DNA of 64,000 nucleotides from Chromobacterium subtsugae (lineage in GTDB: Bacteria > Pseudomonadota > Gammaproteobacteria > Burkholderiales > Chromobacteriaceae), in NCBI RefSeq assembly GCF_001676875.1, contig NZ_JYKA01000005.1:62001-126000 (forward strand). Reading direction: 5' to 3'. The translations under genes were made by a program, and so were the position numbers. Positions 45,509-53,472 of the stretch are shown piece by piece (positions within the stretch are counted from its first letter, which is position 1; each line of letters starts with the position of its first letter). The notes below the pieces were generated by a model. The model did no database searches, was not told where the DNA came from, and worked only from the letters and a program-made list of their open reading frames with translations.

Positions 45509-45785
45509 TCCGCGCCGGCCATTCCCGCCTGCCTGCCGGCCATTCTCATGTCCCTTCTTTTACGACGCACCGCTTGCCTTGCGTTTGCCAGAGCTGTCGC
45601 TGGCTGATTAATATCTGGACGGCATTTTAAAATATTGCGCAATATGAGTCAGGTATGATTTCGCGTTGGGCCGGATAATCCATCCGAGATGCCCGCGCCG
45701 CCGTTTCGCCATCAGGCTGAAGCCTTGGCGGGCGGCCGGGCCATTCAATCACTCACGCCGCAGGGCCAGACAGCAAGGGACCAAG
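45509..45785. other. Intergenic region before the MATE gene
   Basis: About 280 bases. The left part is GC-rich without a supported gene; the right part is AT-rich and contains the palindrome at 45632 and a TATGAT at 45654 that could be a -10. The MATE frame is open back to 45666 but the residues there are atypical. Confidence 0.4.
45632..45645. promoter_or_regulatory. 14-bp perfect palindrome, candidate operator
   Basis: ATATTGCGCAATAT, perfectly self-complementary, sits nine bases before a TATGAT -10-like hexamer and about 140 bases before the MATE start codon. Its place suggests a binding site for a dimeric regulator. Confidence 0.5.
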
Positions 45786-47141
45786 ATGAAAGACCTTACC
45801 GAAGGCGCAATCACCCGCCACATCCTGACGATGGCGGCGCCGATTGCGATCGGCATGATTTTCCAGGCGCTTTATTTTCTGATCGATCTGTATTTCATCG
45901 GCGAACTGGGCGCCAATGCGCTTGCCGGCGTCGGCGCCGCCGGCAACGCGGCTTTCCTGGTGCTGGCATTGACGCAGGTGCTGGGCGTGGGCACGGTGGC
46001 GCTGATTTCGCAGGCGGTGGGCCGCAAGGACCGCGCCGAGGCGAACCTGGTTTTCAACCAGTCGCTGATGCTGGCGCTGCTGGTCGGCCTGACGGTGCTG
46101 TTGCTTGGTTATGCCGCCGCGCATGCCTATATGGCGTCGGTGTCTTCCGATCCGGCAACCATCGCCGCGGGCCGCACGTACCTGCATTGGTATATGCCGG
46201 GACTGGCGCTGCAGTTCGCCCTGGTTTCCATGGGTTCGGCCTTGCGCGGCACCGGCATCGTCCAGCCTACGCTGGTGGTCCAGCTGTTGAGCGTCATCAT
46301 CAACGCCATCCTGGCGCCGGTGCTGATCGCCGGCTGGCTGACCGGCCATCCGCTGGGCGTGGCCGGCGCCGGCTTGGCCAGCACGCTGTCGCTGGTGGCG
46401 GCGGTGGCGGCCTTGTGGTTCTATTTTCATCGGCTTGAGCATTATGTCAGCGTGGATCGGCGCTTGCTGGCGCCGCGCTGGCGCGAATGGGGGCGTATCC
46501 TGGCCATAGGCTTGCCGGCTGGCGGCGAGTACGCGTTGATGTTCCTGTTTTCGGCGGTCATCTATTGGGCGATCCGCGATTTCGGCGCGGCGGCGCAGGC
46601 GGCTTTCGGCGCCGGCTCGCGCCTGGTGCAGGGACTGATTCTGCCGGCGATGGCGGTGGCCTTCGCCGCCGGCCCCATCATCGGACAGAATTTCGGCGCC
46701 GGCCGCGCCGACCGGGTGCGCAGCTGCTTTGGCTCGGCGCTGTTGCTGATCAGCGCATTGATGGCGGCGCTGGCCGGGTGGGTCTACTGGCAGGCGGAAA
46801 GCCTGATCGGCTATTTCGCCAAGGATGGCGAGGTAGTGCGTTACGGCGTGCAGTTCTTGCAACTGATCAGCTGGAACTTCATCGCGCAGGGCGTGATTTT
46901 CACTTGCTCCAGCGTGTTCCAGGGGCTGGGCGATACCCGTCCGGCGCTGTTGAGCTCCACCGTGCGCCTGCTTGCCTTCGTCGCGCCGGTGATGTGGCTG
47001 ACGGCCCAGGGCGGCTTTGCCATCGAGCAGGTATGGTACTTTTCGATTGGCAGCACCTTCATCCAGGCGCTGGTCAGCCTGCTGCTGTTGCGGCAGCAGT
47101 TTAGCCAGCGTTTGCGCCCTGCGGCCGCATTCGCGCGCTGA
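45786..47141 (+). CDS. MATE-family multidrug efflux transporter
   Basis: Inner-membrane antiporter of 451 residues, probably Na+- or H+-driven drug export. Twelve spans are apparent, with the family segments ITRHILTMAAPIAIGMIFQALYFLIDLYFIGELG at the start (split over residues 8-42), TQVLGVGTVALISQAVGRKDRAEANLVFNQ, GPIIGQNFGAGRADRVRSCF and GVIFTCSSVFQGLGDTRPALL. The two halves repeat. ATG 45786 has AAGGGA upstream and fits the family start; the longer frame to 45666 is not used. Confidence 0.9.
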   Translation: MKDLTEGAITRHILTMAAPIAIGMIFQALYFLIDLYFIGELGANALAGVGAAGNAAFLVLALTQVLGVGTVALISQAVGRKDRAEANLVFNQSLMLALLVGLTVLLLGYAAAHAYMASVSSDPATIAAGRTYLHWYMPGLALQFALVSMGSALRGTGIVQPTLVVQLLSVIINAILAPVLIAGWLTGHPLGVAGAGLASTLSLVAAVAALWFYFHRLEHYVSVDRRLLAPRWREWGRILAIGLPAGGEYALMFLFSAVIYWAIRDFGAAAQAAFGAGSRLVQGLILPAMAVAFAAGPIIGQNFGAGRADRVRSCFGSALLLISALMAALAGWVYWQAESLIGYFAKDGEVVRYGVQFLQLISWNFIAQGVIFTCSSVFQGLGDTRPALLSSTVRLLAFVAPVMWLTAQGGFAIEQVWYFSIGSTFIQALVSLLLLRQQFSQRLRPAAAFAR

Positions 47142-47267
47142 GGCCAAGGCGGCGCGGCGGAATGATCACGGTATATTTCGCCGCGGCGCCGCCGCCCGCC
47201 TGCGCAAGCGGCGGCTTTATGGTATTCTTGCGCCCCTCGTCAAAACGCCGTGACCCGTCACCCATCC

Positions 47268-47618
47268 ATGAAAGACCCTTGCGATCATTACACCTTCGAT
47301 CTGATCGGCGGCGTACAGAAAAAGCCAGGCCGCAAGCCGCTGGGTGAGCGCGCGATGACGGTGGCCGAGCGCAAGCGGCGCAGCCGCGAGATGCGGCGCA
47401 ACCGGCTGCAGGAGTTGTCGGTGACGGTGGAGTTGAGCCGAGACGCGCAGAAGTCGCTGGACAAGATGATCGAGTGGTGGGGCGTCAGCAAGAAGGAAGC
47501 CATCAACCGCGCGCTGTTGATCGCCTGTCAATCCCAGACCGGCCGCACCGGCACCCTGTTCGATTTCGAGCTGCCGCCGCAGGGCAAGAAGCCGTCCCGC
47601 CGCAAGCCGCAAGGTTGA
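47268..47618 (+). CDS. Small basic protein with ribbon-helix-helix-like segment
   Basis: A 116-residue protein, very basic in the middle (VAERKRRSREMRRNRL) and at the end (GKKPSRRKPQG). Between these, QELSVTVELSRDAQKSLDKMIEWWGVSKKEAINRALLIA has the strand-helix-turn-helix shape of Arc/MetJ-type DNA-binding domains. It resembles small putative regulators of gamma- and betaproteobacteria, but I cannot name the family. Alternative GTG start at 47250. It ends at the shared terminator with yegD. Confidence 0.6.
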   Translation: MKDPCDHYTFDLIGGVQKKPGRKPLGERAMTVAERKRRSREMRRNRLQELSVTVELSRDAQKSLDKMIEWWGVSKKEAINRALLIACQSQTGRTGTLFDFELPPQGKKPSRRKPQG

Positions 47619-47635
47619 GTCTGAGAGAAAGAGCC

Positions 47636-47670
47636 AATAAAAAAACGCCGCGATCCGCGGCGTTTTTATT
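47636..47670. terminator. Bidirectional terminator
   Basis: AATAAAAAAACGCCGCG and CGCGGCGTTTTTATT flank a short ATC loop, between the small basic gene and the Hsp70 gene, both stops facing it. Confidence 0.93.
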
Positions 47671-47674
47671 GGCT

Positions 47675-48943
47675 TCAGCAACCGTAGCGCTTCATCGCCT
47701 CGATGGCGAGGCCGCTGCCGATGCTGCCGAACAGATTGCCCTCGACATGATGCGCCTTGGGCAGCAGCGCGCGGATGCTGGCGCGCAAGGCCGGCACGCC
47801 GCTGGAGCCGCCGGTGAAGAACACGGTGTCGATCGCCTCGGCCGGCAGTTGCGCGTCGGCCAGAAGCTTGCTAACGGTGGTGGCTACCCTGTCCAGCATC
47901 TGCGCGATGCCGGCTTCGAAATCCTCGCGGCTGAGCTCGCAGCTCAGGCCCGTCTCGATCGGGTCCAGCGCCATGCGGTGCTGGGCCTGGTCGGACAGCG
48001 CGATCTTGGCCGCTTCGACTTCCATCGCCAGCCAATGGCCGGCGCGTTCCTGGATCAGGCGGAACAGGCGGTCCAGCTTGTTCGGCTCGGCCGCGTCGCG
48101 GTGCACGTCCTGCAGGTCCATCCAAGCCTTGCGGGTGTAGGCGAAGTTGATGGTGTGCCAGGTGGCCAGATTGAAATACTGGCTGGACGGCATTTCGGCG
48201 TTGTTGCGCAACCGGGTCTTGAAGCCGAACAGCGGCATCACGCCATGCAGGCTGAGCTGGCGGTCGAAATCGGTGCCGCCGATGTGCACGCCGCCGGTGG
48301 CCAGGATGTCGTCGCGGCGTTCCGCCTGGGCGCGGCGATCCGGCGACAGGCGGATCAGCGTGAAGTCGGAGGTGCCGCCGCCGATGTCGACAATCAGTAC
48401 CAGCTCTTCCTTCTGCACCGAGGCCTCGTAGTCGAAGGCCGCGGCGATGGGTTCCAGCTGGAAGGAAATTTCCTTGAAGCCCACCTGGCGGGCGATGTCG
48501 GCCAGCGTGTCCTCGGCTAGCTTATCGGCTTGCGGATTGTCGTCGACGAAATAGACCGGGCGGCCCAGCACCACCTCGTCGAAAGCGCGGCCGGCGTTGG
48601 CTTCGGCGCGCAGCTTCAGTTCCTTGATGAACAGCGTGAGCAGGTGGCGGAAGGGCAGGGCTTTGCCCTGGACTTCGGTCTGGCTGTCTATCAGGCTGGA
48701 GCCCAGCAGGCTTTTCAGCGAGCGCATCAGCCGGCCTTCGTAGCCGTCGATGTATTCGCGCAGCGCTTCGCGGCCAAAGCGGGAGTGGTCTTCCTCGTAA
48801 TTGAAGAACACCACCGACGGCAAGGTGATCTTGCCGTCTTCCAGTTGCAGCAAGGTGTCCTGGCCCGGGCGCAGCCAGCCTACGGTGGAGTTGGAGGTGC
48901 CAAAGTCGATACCGCAGGCGCGGGCAGCGGTTTGGGGCGTCAT
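47675..48943 (-). CDS. yegD: Hsp70-family ATPase, YegD-like
   Basis: A 422-residue protein with the actin/Hsp70 ATPase fold but no C-terminal peptide-binding domain. The nucleotide-site motifs are CGIDFGTSNSTVGWL (phosphate 1), VDIGGGTSDFTLIRL (phosphate 2) and FFTGGSSGVPALR (adenosine). The connecting segment LEPIAAAFDYEASV matches DnaK-type chaperones. It agrees with E. coli YegD, a little-studied Hsp70-like protein. It is monocistronic and its start faces away from the tyrosine recombinase. Confidence 0.87.
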   Translation of the reverse strand: MTPQTAARACGIDFGTSNSTVGWLRPGQDTLLQLEDGKITLPSVVFFNYEEDHSRFGREALREYIDGYEGRLMRSLKSLLGSSLIDSQTEVQGKALPFRHLLTLFIKELKLRAEANAGRAFDEVVLGRPVYFVDDNPQADKLAEDTLADIARQVGFKEISFQLEPIAAAFDYEASVQKEELVLIVDIGGGTSDFTLIRLSPDRRAQAERRDDILATGGVHIGGTDFDRQLSLHGVMPLFGFKTRLRNNAEMPSSQYFNLATWHTINFAYTRKAWMDLQDVHRDAAEPNKLDRLFRLIQERAGHWLAMEVEAAKIALSDQAQHRMALDPIETGLSCELSREDFEAGIAQMLDRVATTVSKLLADAQLPAEAIDTVFFTGGSSGVPALRASIRALLPKAHHVEGNLFGSIGSGLAIEAMKRYGC

Positions 48944-49016
48944 TCAGGCATCTCCTTGAAATAAAAAAGAGGCGCGATGGTACGCTCAAAGCCGCGGCAT
49001 GGGAAGGGGGAGGCTT

Positions 49017-50108
49017 TCAGTCTTCTGGCTTGAGGCGGTGCAGCCGGCTGGCCTGGTGCCGGGCGTCTTCTTCGCTGTGAAGGTAGCGGCGAGTGGTTTG
49101 GATGCTGGCATGGCGAAGGTTCTGGCTGACCAGCAGCAAGGGAACGCCGGCTTCCAGCTGGTGGCTGGCGGCGGTGTGCCGCAGCCAGTGGGTGCTGGCG
49201 CGCGCCAACTGGGCGCGGGTTTCGTCGTTCGGCGCGTGTTGCAGGGCGCGGGCGAACACTTCTTTGCAGATCAGGTAAATCGCTTTGTCCGACAACGGCC
49301 CCGCGCGGTTCTTCGCGCCGATGCGGCAGACCAGGGGGGTATCGTCGCCAATGCCGATGTCGGCGGGCAGGCCCAATGTCTGGCGGTAATGGCCATAGGC
49401 GGCCATCAACTCATCCGACAGCGGGATGCGGGCGCGCACGCCGCCCTTGCCTACCACGTTCCACCACCAGTTGCCGTGGCGGCGCGCGAGGTCGCCCGCG
49501 ACGGCGCCGGCCACTTCGCTGCGGCGGGCTCCGGTCAGGTACAGCAGGGTGAACAGCCACTGCGCCCGCTCGGCGTGGCGAACTGCCTTTGCCGTGTCGC
49601 GCGGCAGCCTATCCAGCGTGGCCTGGATGTGCCGCCAGCATTCGCCATCGAGAAAACGCTCCACTTCCGCGGTCTGGCGCGGCGCGCGGCGGCGCAGCAG
49701 CTTGAAAGGGTTGCCGTTCAGATAGCCGGCGTCGTTCAGATAGCTGAACATCGCGCCGAGCACAGTCAGGCTATGCGCGGCGCTGTGCGGCGTCAGCCCC
49801 TTGCTGAACGGCTTCCAGTGCGGATGGCTGCGCGGGCGGGGCGGGCCTATCCATTGTTCGGCCGGGTGCGGCGCGGCGAGGAAGCGTTGATAGTCCAGCA
49901 CGTCTTCGCGCCGCACCTGGGCCAGTTTTTGGCCGCGGCTGGCCAGCCACAGCAGCAGGCGTTCCGATTCCTTGCGGTAACTGGCCAGGGTGGCGGCGCT
50001 GCTAGTGTGCTCGGCCAACCAAGCCAGCACCGCTTGGGTGTCGGATTGCGCCTGGATCAGCAGCGGCGAGGCGTTGCGGGAGGTCTGCGGGGGGGTGTCG
50101 GGCAGCAT
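49017..50108 (-). CDS. Tyrosine recombinase/integrase
   Basis: A 363-residue site-specific recombinase. The catalytic residues are all there: Arg in LTGARRSEV, Lys in VVGKGGVRARIPL, HxxR in THWLRHTAAS, His in NLRHASIQTT and the nucleophile Tyr in RRYLHSEED. The N-terminal SAM-like core-binding domain is VLAWLAEHTSSAATLASYRKESERLLLWL. It is longer than XerC/XerD (about 300) and not one of them by sequence feel. ATG 50108 is chosen; the frame further upstream lies inside the radical SAM gene. It sits at the edge of the accessory cassette and T3SS region. Confidence 0.87.
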   Translation of the reverse strand: MLPDTPPQTSRNASPLLIQAQSDTQAVLAWLAEHTSSAATLASYRKESERLLLWLASRGQKLAQVRREDVLDYQRFLAAPHPAEQWIGPPRPRSHPHWKPFSKGLTPHSAAHSLTVLGAMFSYLNDAGYLNGNPFKLLRRRAPRQTAEVERFLDGECWRHIQATLDRLPRDTAKAVRHAERAQWLFTLLYLTGARRSEVAGAVAGDLARRHGNWWWNVVGKGGVRARIPLSDELMAAYGHYRQTLGLPADIGIGDDTPLVCRIGAKNRAGPLSDKAIYLICKEVFARALQHAPNDETRAQLARASTHWLRHTAASHQLEAGVPLLLVSQNLRHASIQTTRRYLHSEEDARHQASRLHRLKPED

Positions 50109-50197
50109 GACAGTCTGGCTTGGTGAGTTGGGCCGGATTGTAAGGGATGCCGCCGCTTCGGGGAAACCGTTTCCAATGGCGTGCGGGAGGATGGCGG

Positions 50198-50233
50198 CCG
50201 AGGGCCGGCTGGCGGGAGCGCGCCGGCCCTCGG
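50198..50233 (-). terminator. Strong hairpin after the radical SAM gene
   Basis: Perfect 12-bp arms CCGAGGGCCGGC (50198-50209) and GCCGGCCCTCGG (50222-50233), three bases beyond the radical SAM stop. There is no T-tract; it probably ends the cassette transcript or protects its 3' end. Confidence 0.65.
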
Positions 50234-50236
50234 CAG

Positions 50237-51697
50237 TTAGGCGCCGATGCCTAGCAGGCGCTGCAGCCGGTCGACGATTTGCCGCCTGTTCGCTTCTTCC
50301 TGTCGATAGGCGCTTTCGGCCGCTGCCAGATCGGCGGCGCAATGCGGACAGGTCTTTTCTTCCGGGTGGATGTATTGCTTGCAACTGCGGCAGATGGACA
50401 GCGTAGCCGGCGGCTGGCCGATTTCGGGCGCGCGCTTGCCCTGGTTTTTCCATGTCAGCTCTATCACCTGTCCGTTGCGGCTGATCTGGCTGACCACTTT
50501 CCCGGTGGCGATCTCCTCGGTGATCAGGTCGAAGCGGCCGACCGCGAACGAGGCCTGGGCGGCGTCCTGCAACTTGACGATGCGCTCCCGCAGGCCTTTC
50601 TTCTGCAGGTCCAGCACGCGATAGTGGCAGTAAGGGTTATTGCCCGGCTTGCCCAGCAGCGAGTGGGAAGTCCAAGTACAGCCGCCGCGGCAGACGTCGT
50701 TGTAGTAGCAGCCGCGGCAGTAGCCCCACAGGTCGTCGACCGAGCGCAGCCGGCCAAAGTGCATGCCCTCGCTATGCTGCCAGATGTCAGCCAGCGTCAT
50801 GTCGCGGACATTGCCGCCGGAGAAGCCTACCGTGGCCAGCGACGGGCAGCCTTTGACGGTGCCGTCGGCCTCCAGCGCCATCACGGTCTGGCCGGCGGCG
50901 CAGCCGGTCCAGTGCACGCGCTCGTCGCCGAAGCCGCGCCACAGGTGCTCGTAAGGGCCGTAATAGCCGATATTGTTGCCTACGTTCATCAGGAGGCCGC
51001 GTTCCAGCCCAGACTTGTACAGGCGGGCGAGCAGCGGCATCAGCTCCTGCAATTGATAGGGCTGCAGCAGCAGCTGGTCGTTGTCCACCGCATTGCCCAT
51101 CGCCACGGTCAGCTGGATCTGCCAGTGGGTGGCGCCGATGTCGATGATCGTTTCCATCAGCTCGGGCAGGTCCGGCATGGTGGCCGCGCCGATCTGAGTG
51201 TTGACGCTGACGGCGAGGCCGGCAGCCTTGGCGCGGCGCAGCGCGTCCACGGCCTTGTCGAACGAGCCCGGCACATTGCGCACCTTGTCATGCAGCGGCG
51301 CCAGCCCGTCCAGCGAAACGCCGATTCCGTTCAGCCCCGCGTCCAGCGCCTGCTGCAACCGGGCCGGATTGAGGTTGCGCCCGCCAGTCTGGACCGCGCA
51401 GTACATGCCGTGGCCGCGGATGGCGCGTATCAGCTGCGCCCAGTCCTTGCGCAGATAGGCTTCGCCGCCGATCAGCGTGATTTCGCGGGTGCCCAGCGCG
51501 GCCAGCGAGTCTATGACCTGCAGGCATTCTTCGGTGTTCAGCTCATCAGGGCGGCGGTGGCCTGCGCGCGAGCCGCAGTGTAGGCATTTCAGGTCGCAGG
51601 CCAGCGTGATTTCCCACACCACGTGCACCGGCGTGTAGCGCTTGAAATCGTCGTCGCTGAGATAGCGGGCAGGGCGGATGGCGGCGCTCTCTTGCAT
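50237..51697 (-). CDS. Radical SAM/SPASM enzyme with C-terminal zinc-ribbon-like motif
   Basis: A 486-residue radical SAM protein. The [4Fe-4S] cluster motif CxxxCxxC is Cys34, Cys38 and Cys41 in TLACDLKCLHCGS, and GGEAYLR follows as the SAM-binding GGE motif. From about residue 265 it has the SPASM auxiliary-cluster cysteines (GCAAGQ, KGCPSLA, CRGCYYNDVCRGGC). After residue 430 comes an extra pair, CRSC (436/439) and CPHC (450/453), like a zinc ribbon, then a short helix. SPASM enzymes usually modify peptides. The gene ends a cassette of small proteins that share a terminal module, and follows AAGGA seven bases before ATG 51697. Confidence 0.9.
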   Translation of the reverse strand: MQESAAIRPARYLSDDDFKRYTPVHVVWEITLACDLKCLHCGSRAGHRRPDELNTEECLQVIDSLAALGTREITLIGGEAYLRKDWAQLIRAIRGHGMYCAVQTGGRNLNPARLQQALDAGLNGIGVSLDGLAPLHDKVRNVPGSFDKAVDALRRAKAAGLAVSVNTQIGAATMPDLPELMETIIDIGATHWQIQLTVAMGNAVDNDQLLLQPYQLQELMPLLARLYKSGLERGLLMNVGNNIGYYGPYEHLWRGFGDERVHWTGCAAGQTVMALEADGTVKGCPSLATVGFSGGNVRDMTLADIWQHSEGMHFGRLRSVDDLWGYCRGCYYNDVCRGGCTWTSHSLLGKPGNNPYCHYRVLDLQKKGLRERIVKLQDAAQASFAVGRFDLITEEIATGKVVSQISRNGQVIELTWKNQGKRAPEIGQPPATLSICRSCKQYIHPEEKTCPHCAADLAAAESAYRQEEANRRQIVDRLQRLLGIGA

Positions 51698-51715
51698 CAG
51701 TGTGTCCTTGGCAGG

Positions 51716-51743
51716 GCGCCGGCCCGATGGCCTGGGCCGGCGC
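51716..51743 (-). other. Intercistronic hairpin in the radical SAM cassette
   Basis: GCGCCGGCCC (51716-51725) pairs with GGGCCGGCGC (51734-51743) around an eight-base loop. It starts nine bases past the stop of the DUF1842/1843-like gene and ends just before the radical SAM ribosome-binding site. Such stem-loops lower expression of downstream genes relative to upstream ones. Confidence 0.7.
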
Positions 51744-51752
51744 GAGGGAGGC

Positions 51753-52361
51753 TTACTGCTGTTTTTCCAGACGGATGATTTCGTCTTTGAGCTGGGTCAG
51801 CGCGTTTTGAATATTGTCGTGCTGTTTCAGCTGTTCCTCAGCCTGGCTGGCCAAGGCCTTGAGCTGGGCGACATCGGTGCTGCCGCGGGACTGCTGCAGC
51901 GCGGCGGCGTACAGCGGCATCACCGGATGGTGGCGGGCATGGTTGCCGGCGTGCGGCTGCTTGCCCGGCGCCAGCTTGTCTTCGGTCACCACGGCGTGGA
52001 CAACGCTGTGCCATGCGCCCTGATAGAAGAAACGGTAGCTGGCGTAGCCTTTTGTCCAGTCTTGCTCCAGGATGCCTTGCAGATTGAAGGTCTCGGCGAT
52101 CATGCTGTTGGGCGAGCTGGGACTGCCTTCCAGCGACAGCACGATGTGGTGCTCGGTGGCCTTGTCGAGCTTGGCCTGGGTGTAGTGGCCCCAGACATTG
52201 GCGTGGAATTGCACCGGCGGATTGGTGCTCTGGAAGATCTGGGCGGCGCCGGCAACCTTTTTGCTGACGGTGTCCACCACCAGGTCGAGGGTCAGGACGG
52301 GGGCGCCGAGGTTGGGCGAGGCGACGGTGAGGCGGGTATGAAACAGCCCTGCTGCTGACAT
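51753..52361 (-). CDS. DUF1842/DUF1843-like protein, paralogue A
   Basis: A 202-residue cytosolic protein of two parts. Residues 1-~120 form a β-rich domain with VAGAAQIFQSTNPPVQFHA and QDWTKGYASYRFF-like segments, matching my memory of DUF1842. The end is a helical module starting VMPLYAAALQQSR and continuing to LTQLKDEIIRLEKQQ, which matches DUF1843. The paralogue at 52414 has the same order, and the 59-residue protein at 53087 is the module alone. ATG 52361 has AAGGAG six bases upstream; the in-frame ATG at 52379 has none. Function unknown; candidate partner or substrate of the radical SAM enzyme. Confidence 0.8.
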   Translation of the reverse strand: MSAAGLFHTRLTVASPNLGAPVLTLDLVVDTVSKKVAGAAQIFQSTNPPVQFHANVWGHYTQAKLDKATEHHIVLSLEGSPSSPNSMIAETFNLQGILEQDWTKGYASYRFFYQGAWHSVVHAVVTEDKLAPGKQPHAGNHARHHPVMPLYAAALQQSRGSTDVAQLKALASQAEEQLKQHDNIQNALTQLKDEIIRLEKQQ

Positions 52362-52413
52362 GGAGTGCTCCTTGGTCATTGGAGGAATCGTGTAGGGACG
52401 AGGCCGCGCCTCT

Positions 52414-53049
52414 TTAGCCGCCCAGCTTGGAGATTTCCGCCTTCAGTTCGGCCAGCGCCGCTTCCAGCTGCGGCCTGCTGTCCAGCTGCTGCTGGGCCAG
52501 GTTGGCCAGGGTTTTCATATGGGTCAGGTCGCCGCTGGCGATGGCGCTTTGGATAGGGACGCCGTAGAGCGGGATGACGCGGCCGCCGGACGGAATGACC
52601 GGGCCGGGTTCCAGCGGAATTTCAGGGTGGCGGCGCGATTGCAGCTTGTCGTTCAGCTTGGCCGGCGCGTTTTCGACTTCCACCCACTGCTGGCCGTTGA
52701 AATAGCTGTAGTTGGCCACGCCTTTTTTCCAGTCGTGCTCTAGCACCAGGTGGATCTTGAAGTTGACGGCGGCGTTGGAGTGGGGGCCGCCGGGGTTGCC
52801 TTGCGCGGTGATCAGAATCCGGCCTTCGCTCGGCGGCATGATGGTCAGATAGGTGAATTGCCCTCGCACGTCCGAGTGCAGATCCAGCGGCGGGTTGGTG
52901 GCCTGGGTGATGTGCGCGGTGCCGGTCACCGTTTCGCCGGCGCTGTTCACCAGCAGATTCAGTTGCAGGTTCTGGGCGCCGGGCGCGCCGGTGGTGATGA
53001 TGTAGCTGACCGGAAACAGTCCTTCAAGAGCCTGAGTGTTGCCTGACAT
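52414..53049 (-). CDS. DUF1842/DUF1843-like protein, paralogue B
   Basis: A 211-residue protein with the same layout as paralogue A. The β-rich N-terminal domain has TVTGTAHITQATNPPLDLHS and LEHDWKKGVANYSYFNGQQW, clearly aligned to A (TNPP, DW.KG.A.Y). The C-terminal module is VIPLYGVPIQSAIASGDL... to ALAELKAEISKLGG. Overall identity to A is modest, so the duplication is old. GGAGG stands four bases before ATG 53049. The gap to the next gene is about 50 bases, so the cassette is one operon. Confidence 0.8.
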   Translation of the reverse strand: MSGNTQALEGLFPVSYIITTGAPGAQNLQLNLLVNSAGETVTGTAHITQATNPPLDLHSDVRGQFTYLTIMPPSEGRILITAQGNPGGPHSNAAVNFKIHLVLEHDWKKGVANYSYFNGQQWVEVENAPAKLNDKLQSRRHPEIPLEPGPVIPSGGRVIPLYGVPIQSAIASGDLTHMKTLANLAQQQLDSRPQLEAALAELKAEISKLGG

Positions 53050-53086
53050 AGAGCCTCCGCAAGTGGACGATGATGCCGGAATCGGC

Positions 53087-53266
53087 TTAGCGCCTTTCCA
53101 GGCGGGAAATTTCGTTTTCCAGCTCCTTGAGCTGAGCGCGAAGATCGTTCAGATACTGCTCGCTTTGCTGGTGGAGTTGCTTCATCTGGGACAGGCTGCC
53201 TTCGCTGATGGCTTGCTGAATGGCGGCGCCGTAAGGCATGACGGTGTGGACGGGTTGTGCGCTCAT
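53087..53266 (-). CDS. 59-residue DUF1843-like protein (module alone)
   Basis: A 59-residue protein: MSAQPVHTVMPYGAAIQQ, then SEGSLSQMKQLHQQSEQYL and a charged helix KELENEISRLERR. It is the C-terminal module of the two paralogues next to it, without the β-rich domain. It has no signal peptide and no cysteine. First gene of the cassette by position; ATG 53266 is preferred because the frame to 53314 contains only atypical residues. Its size and position are those expected of a precursor peptide for the SPASM enzyme, but that is an inference. Confidence 0.75.
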   Translation of the reverse strand: MSAQPVHTVMPYGAAIQQAISEGSLSQMKQLHQQSEQYLNDLRAQLKELENEISRLERR

Positions 53267-53339
53267 GTTCGCTTTCTCTCGGAAATTGAAAAAAGCAGGG
53301 GACGTGCGCGGCAACCCGCGGTGAAGTGACGGGCGGGCG

Positions 53340-53373
53340 CCGGGCAGTGCTTTCTGATTAGCAGCTTGCCCGG
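53340..53373. other. Hairpin between orgC and the cassette
   Basis: CCGGGCA (53340-53346) pairs with TGCCCGG (53367-53373), with an extra inner pairing GCT/AGC. It lies between the T3SS operon end and the first cassette gene, on the minus strand upstream of the latter. It could end T3SS transcription or form part of the cassette leader. Confidence 0.4.
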
Positions 53374-53472
53374 TTCCTGCTCTGCCCTTAAGTACAGGTA
53401 GATGGCTGGCGAGGCTTGGGAAAAGGCGGGGCGCGAGGCGGGGTCAGCTTGGGCTGGGGACGCGGCGCGGCA

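Noticed and set aside
50109-50453. Extension of the tyrosine recombinase upstream of 50108
   Set aside because: These codons lie inside the radical SAM gene in another frame and have atypical composition.
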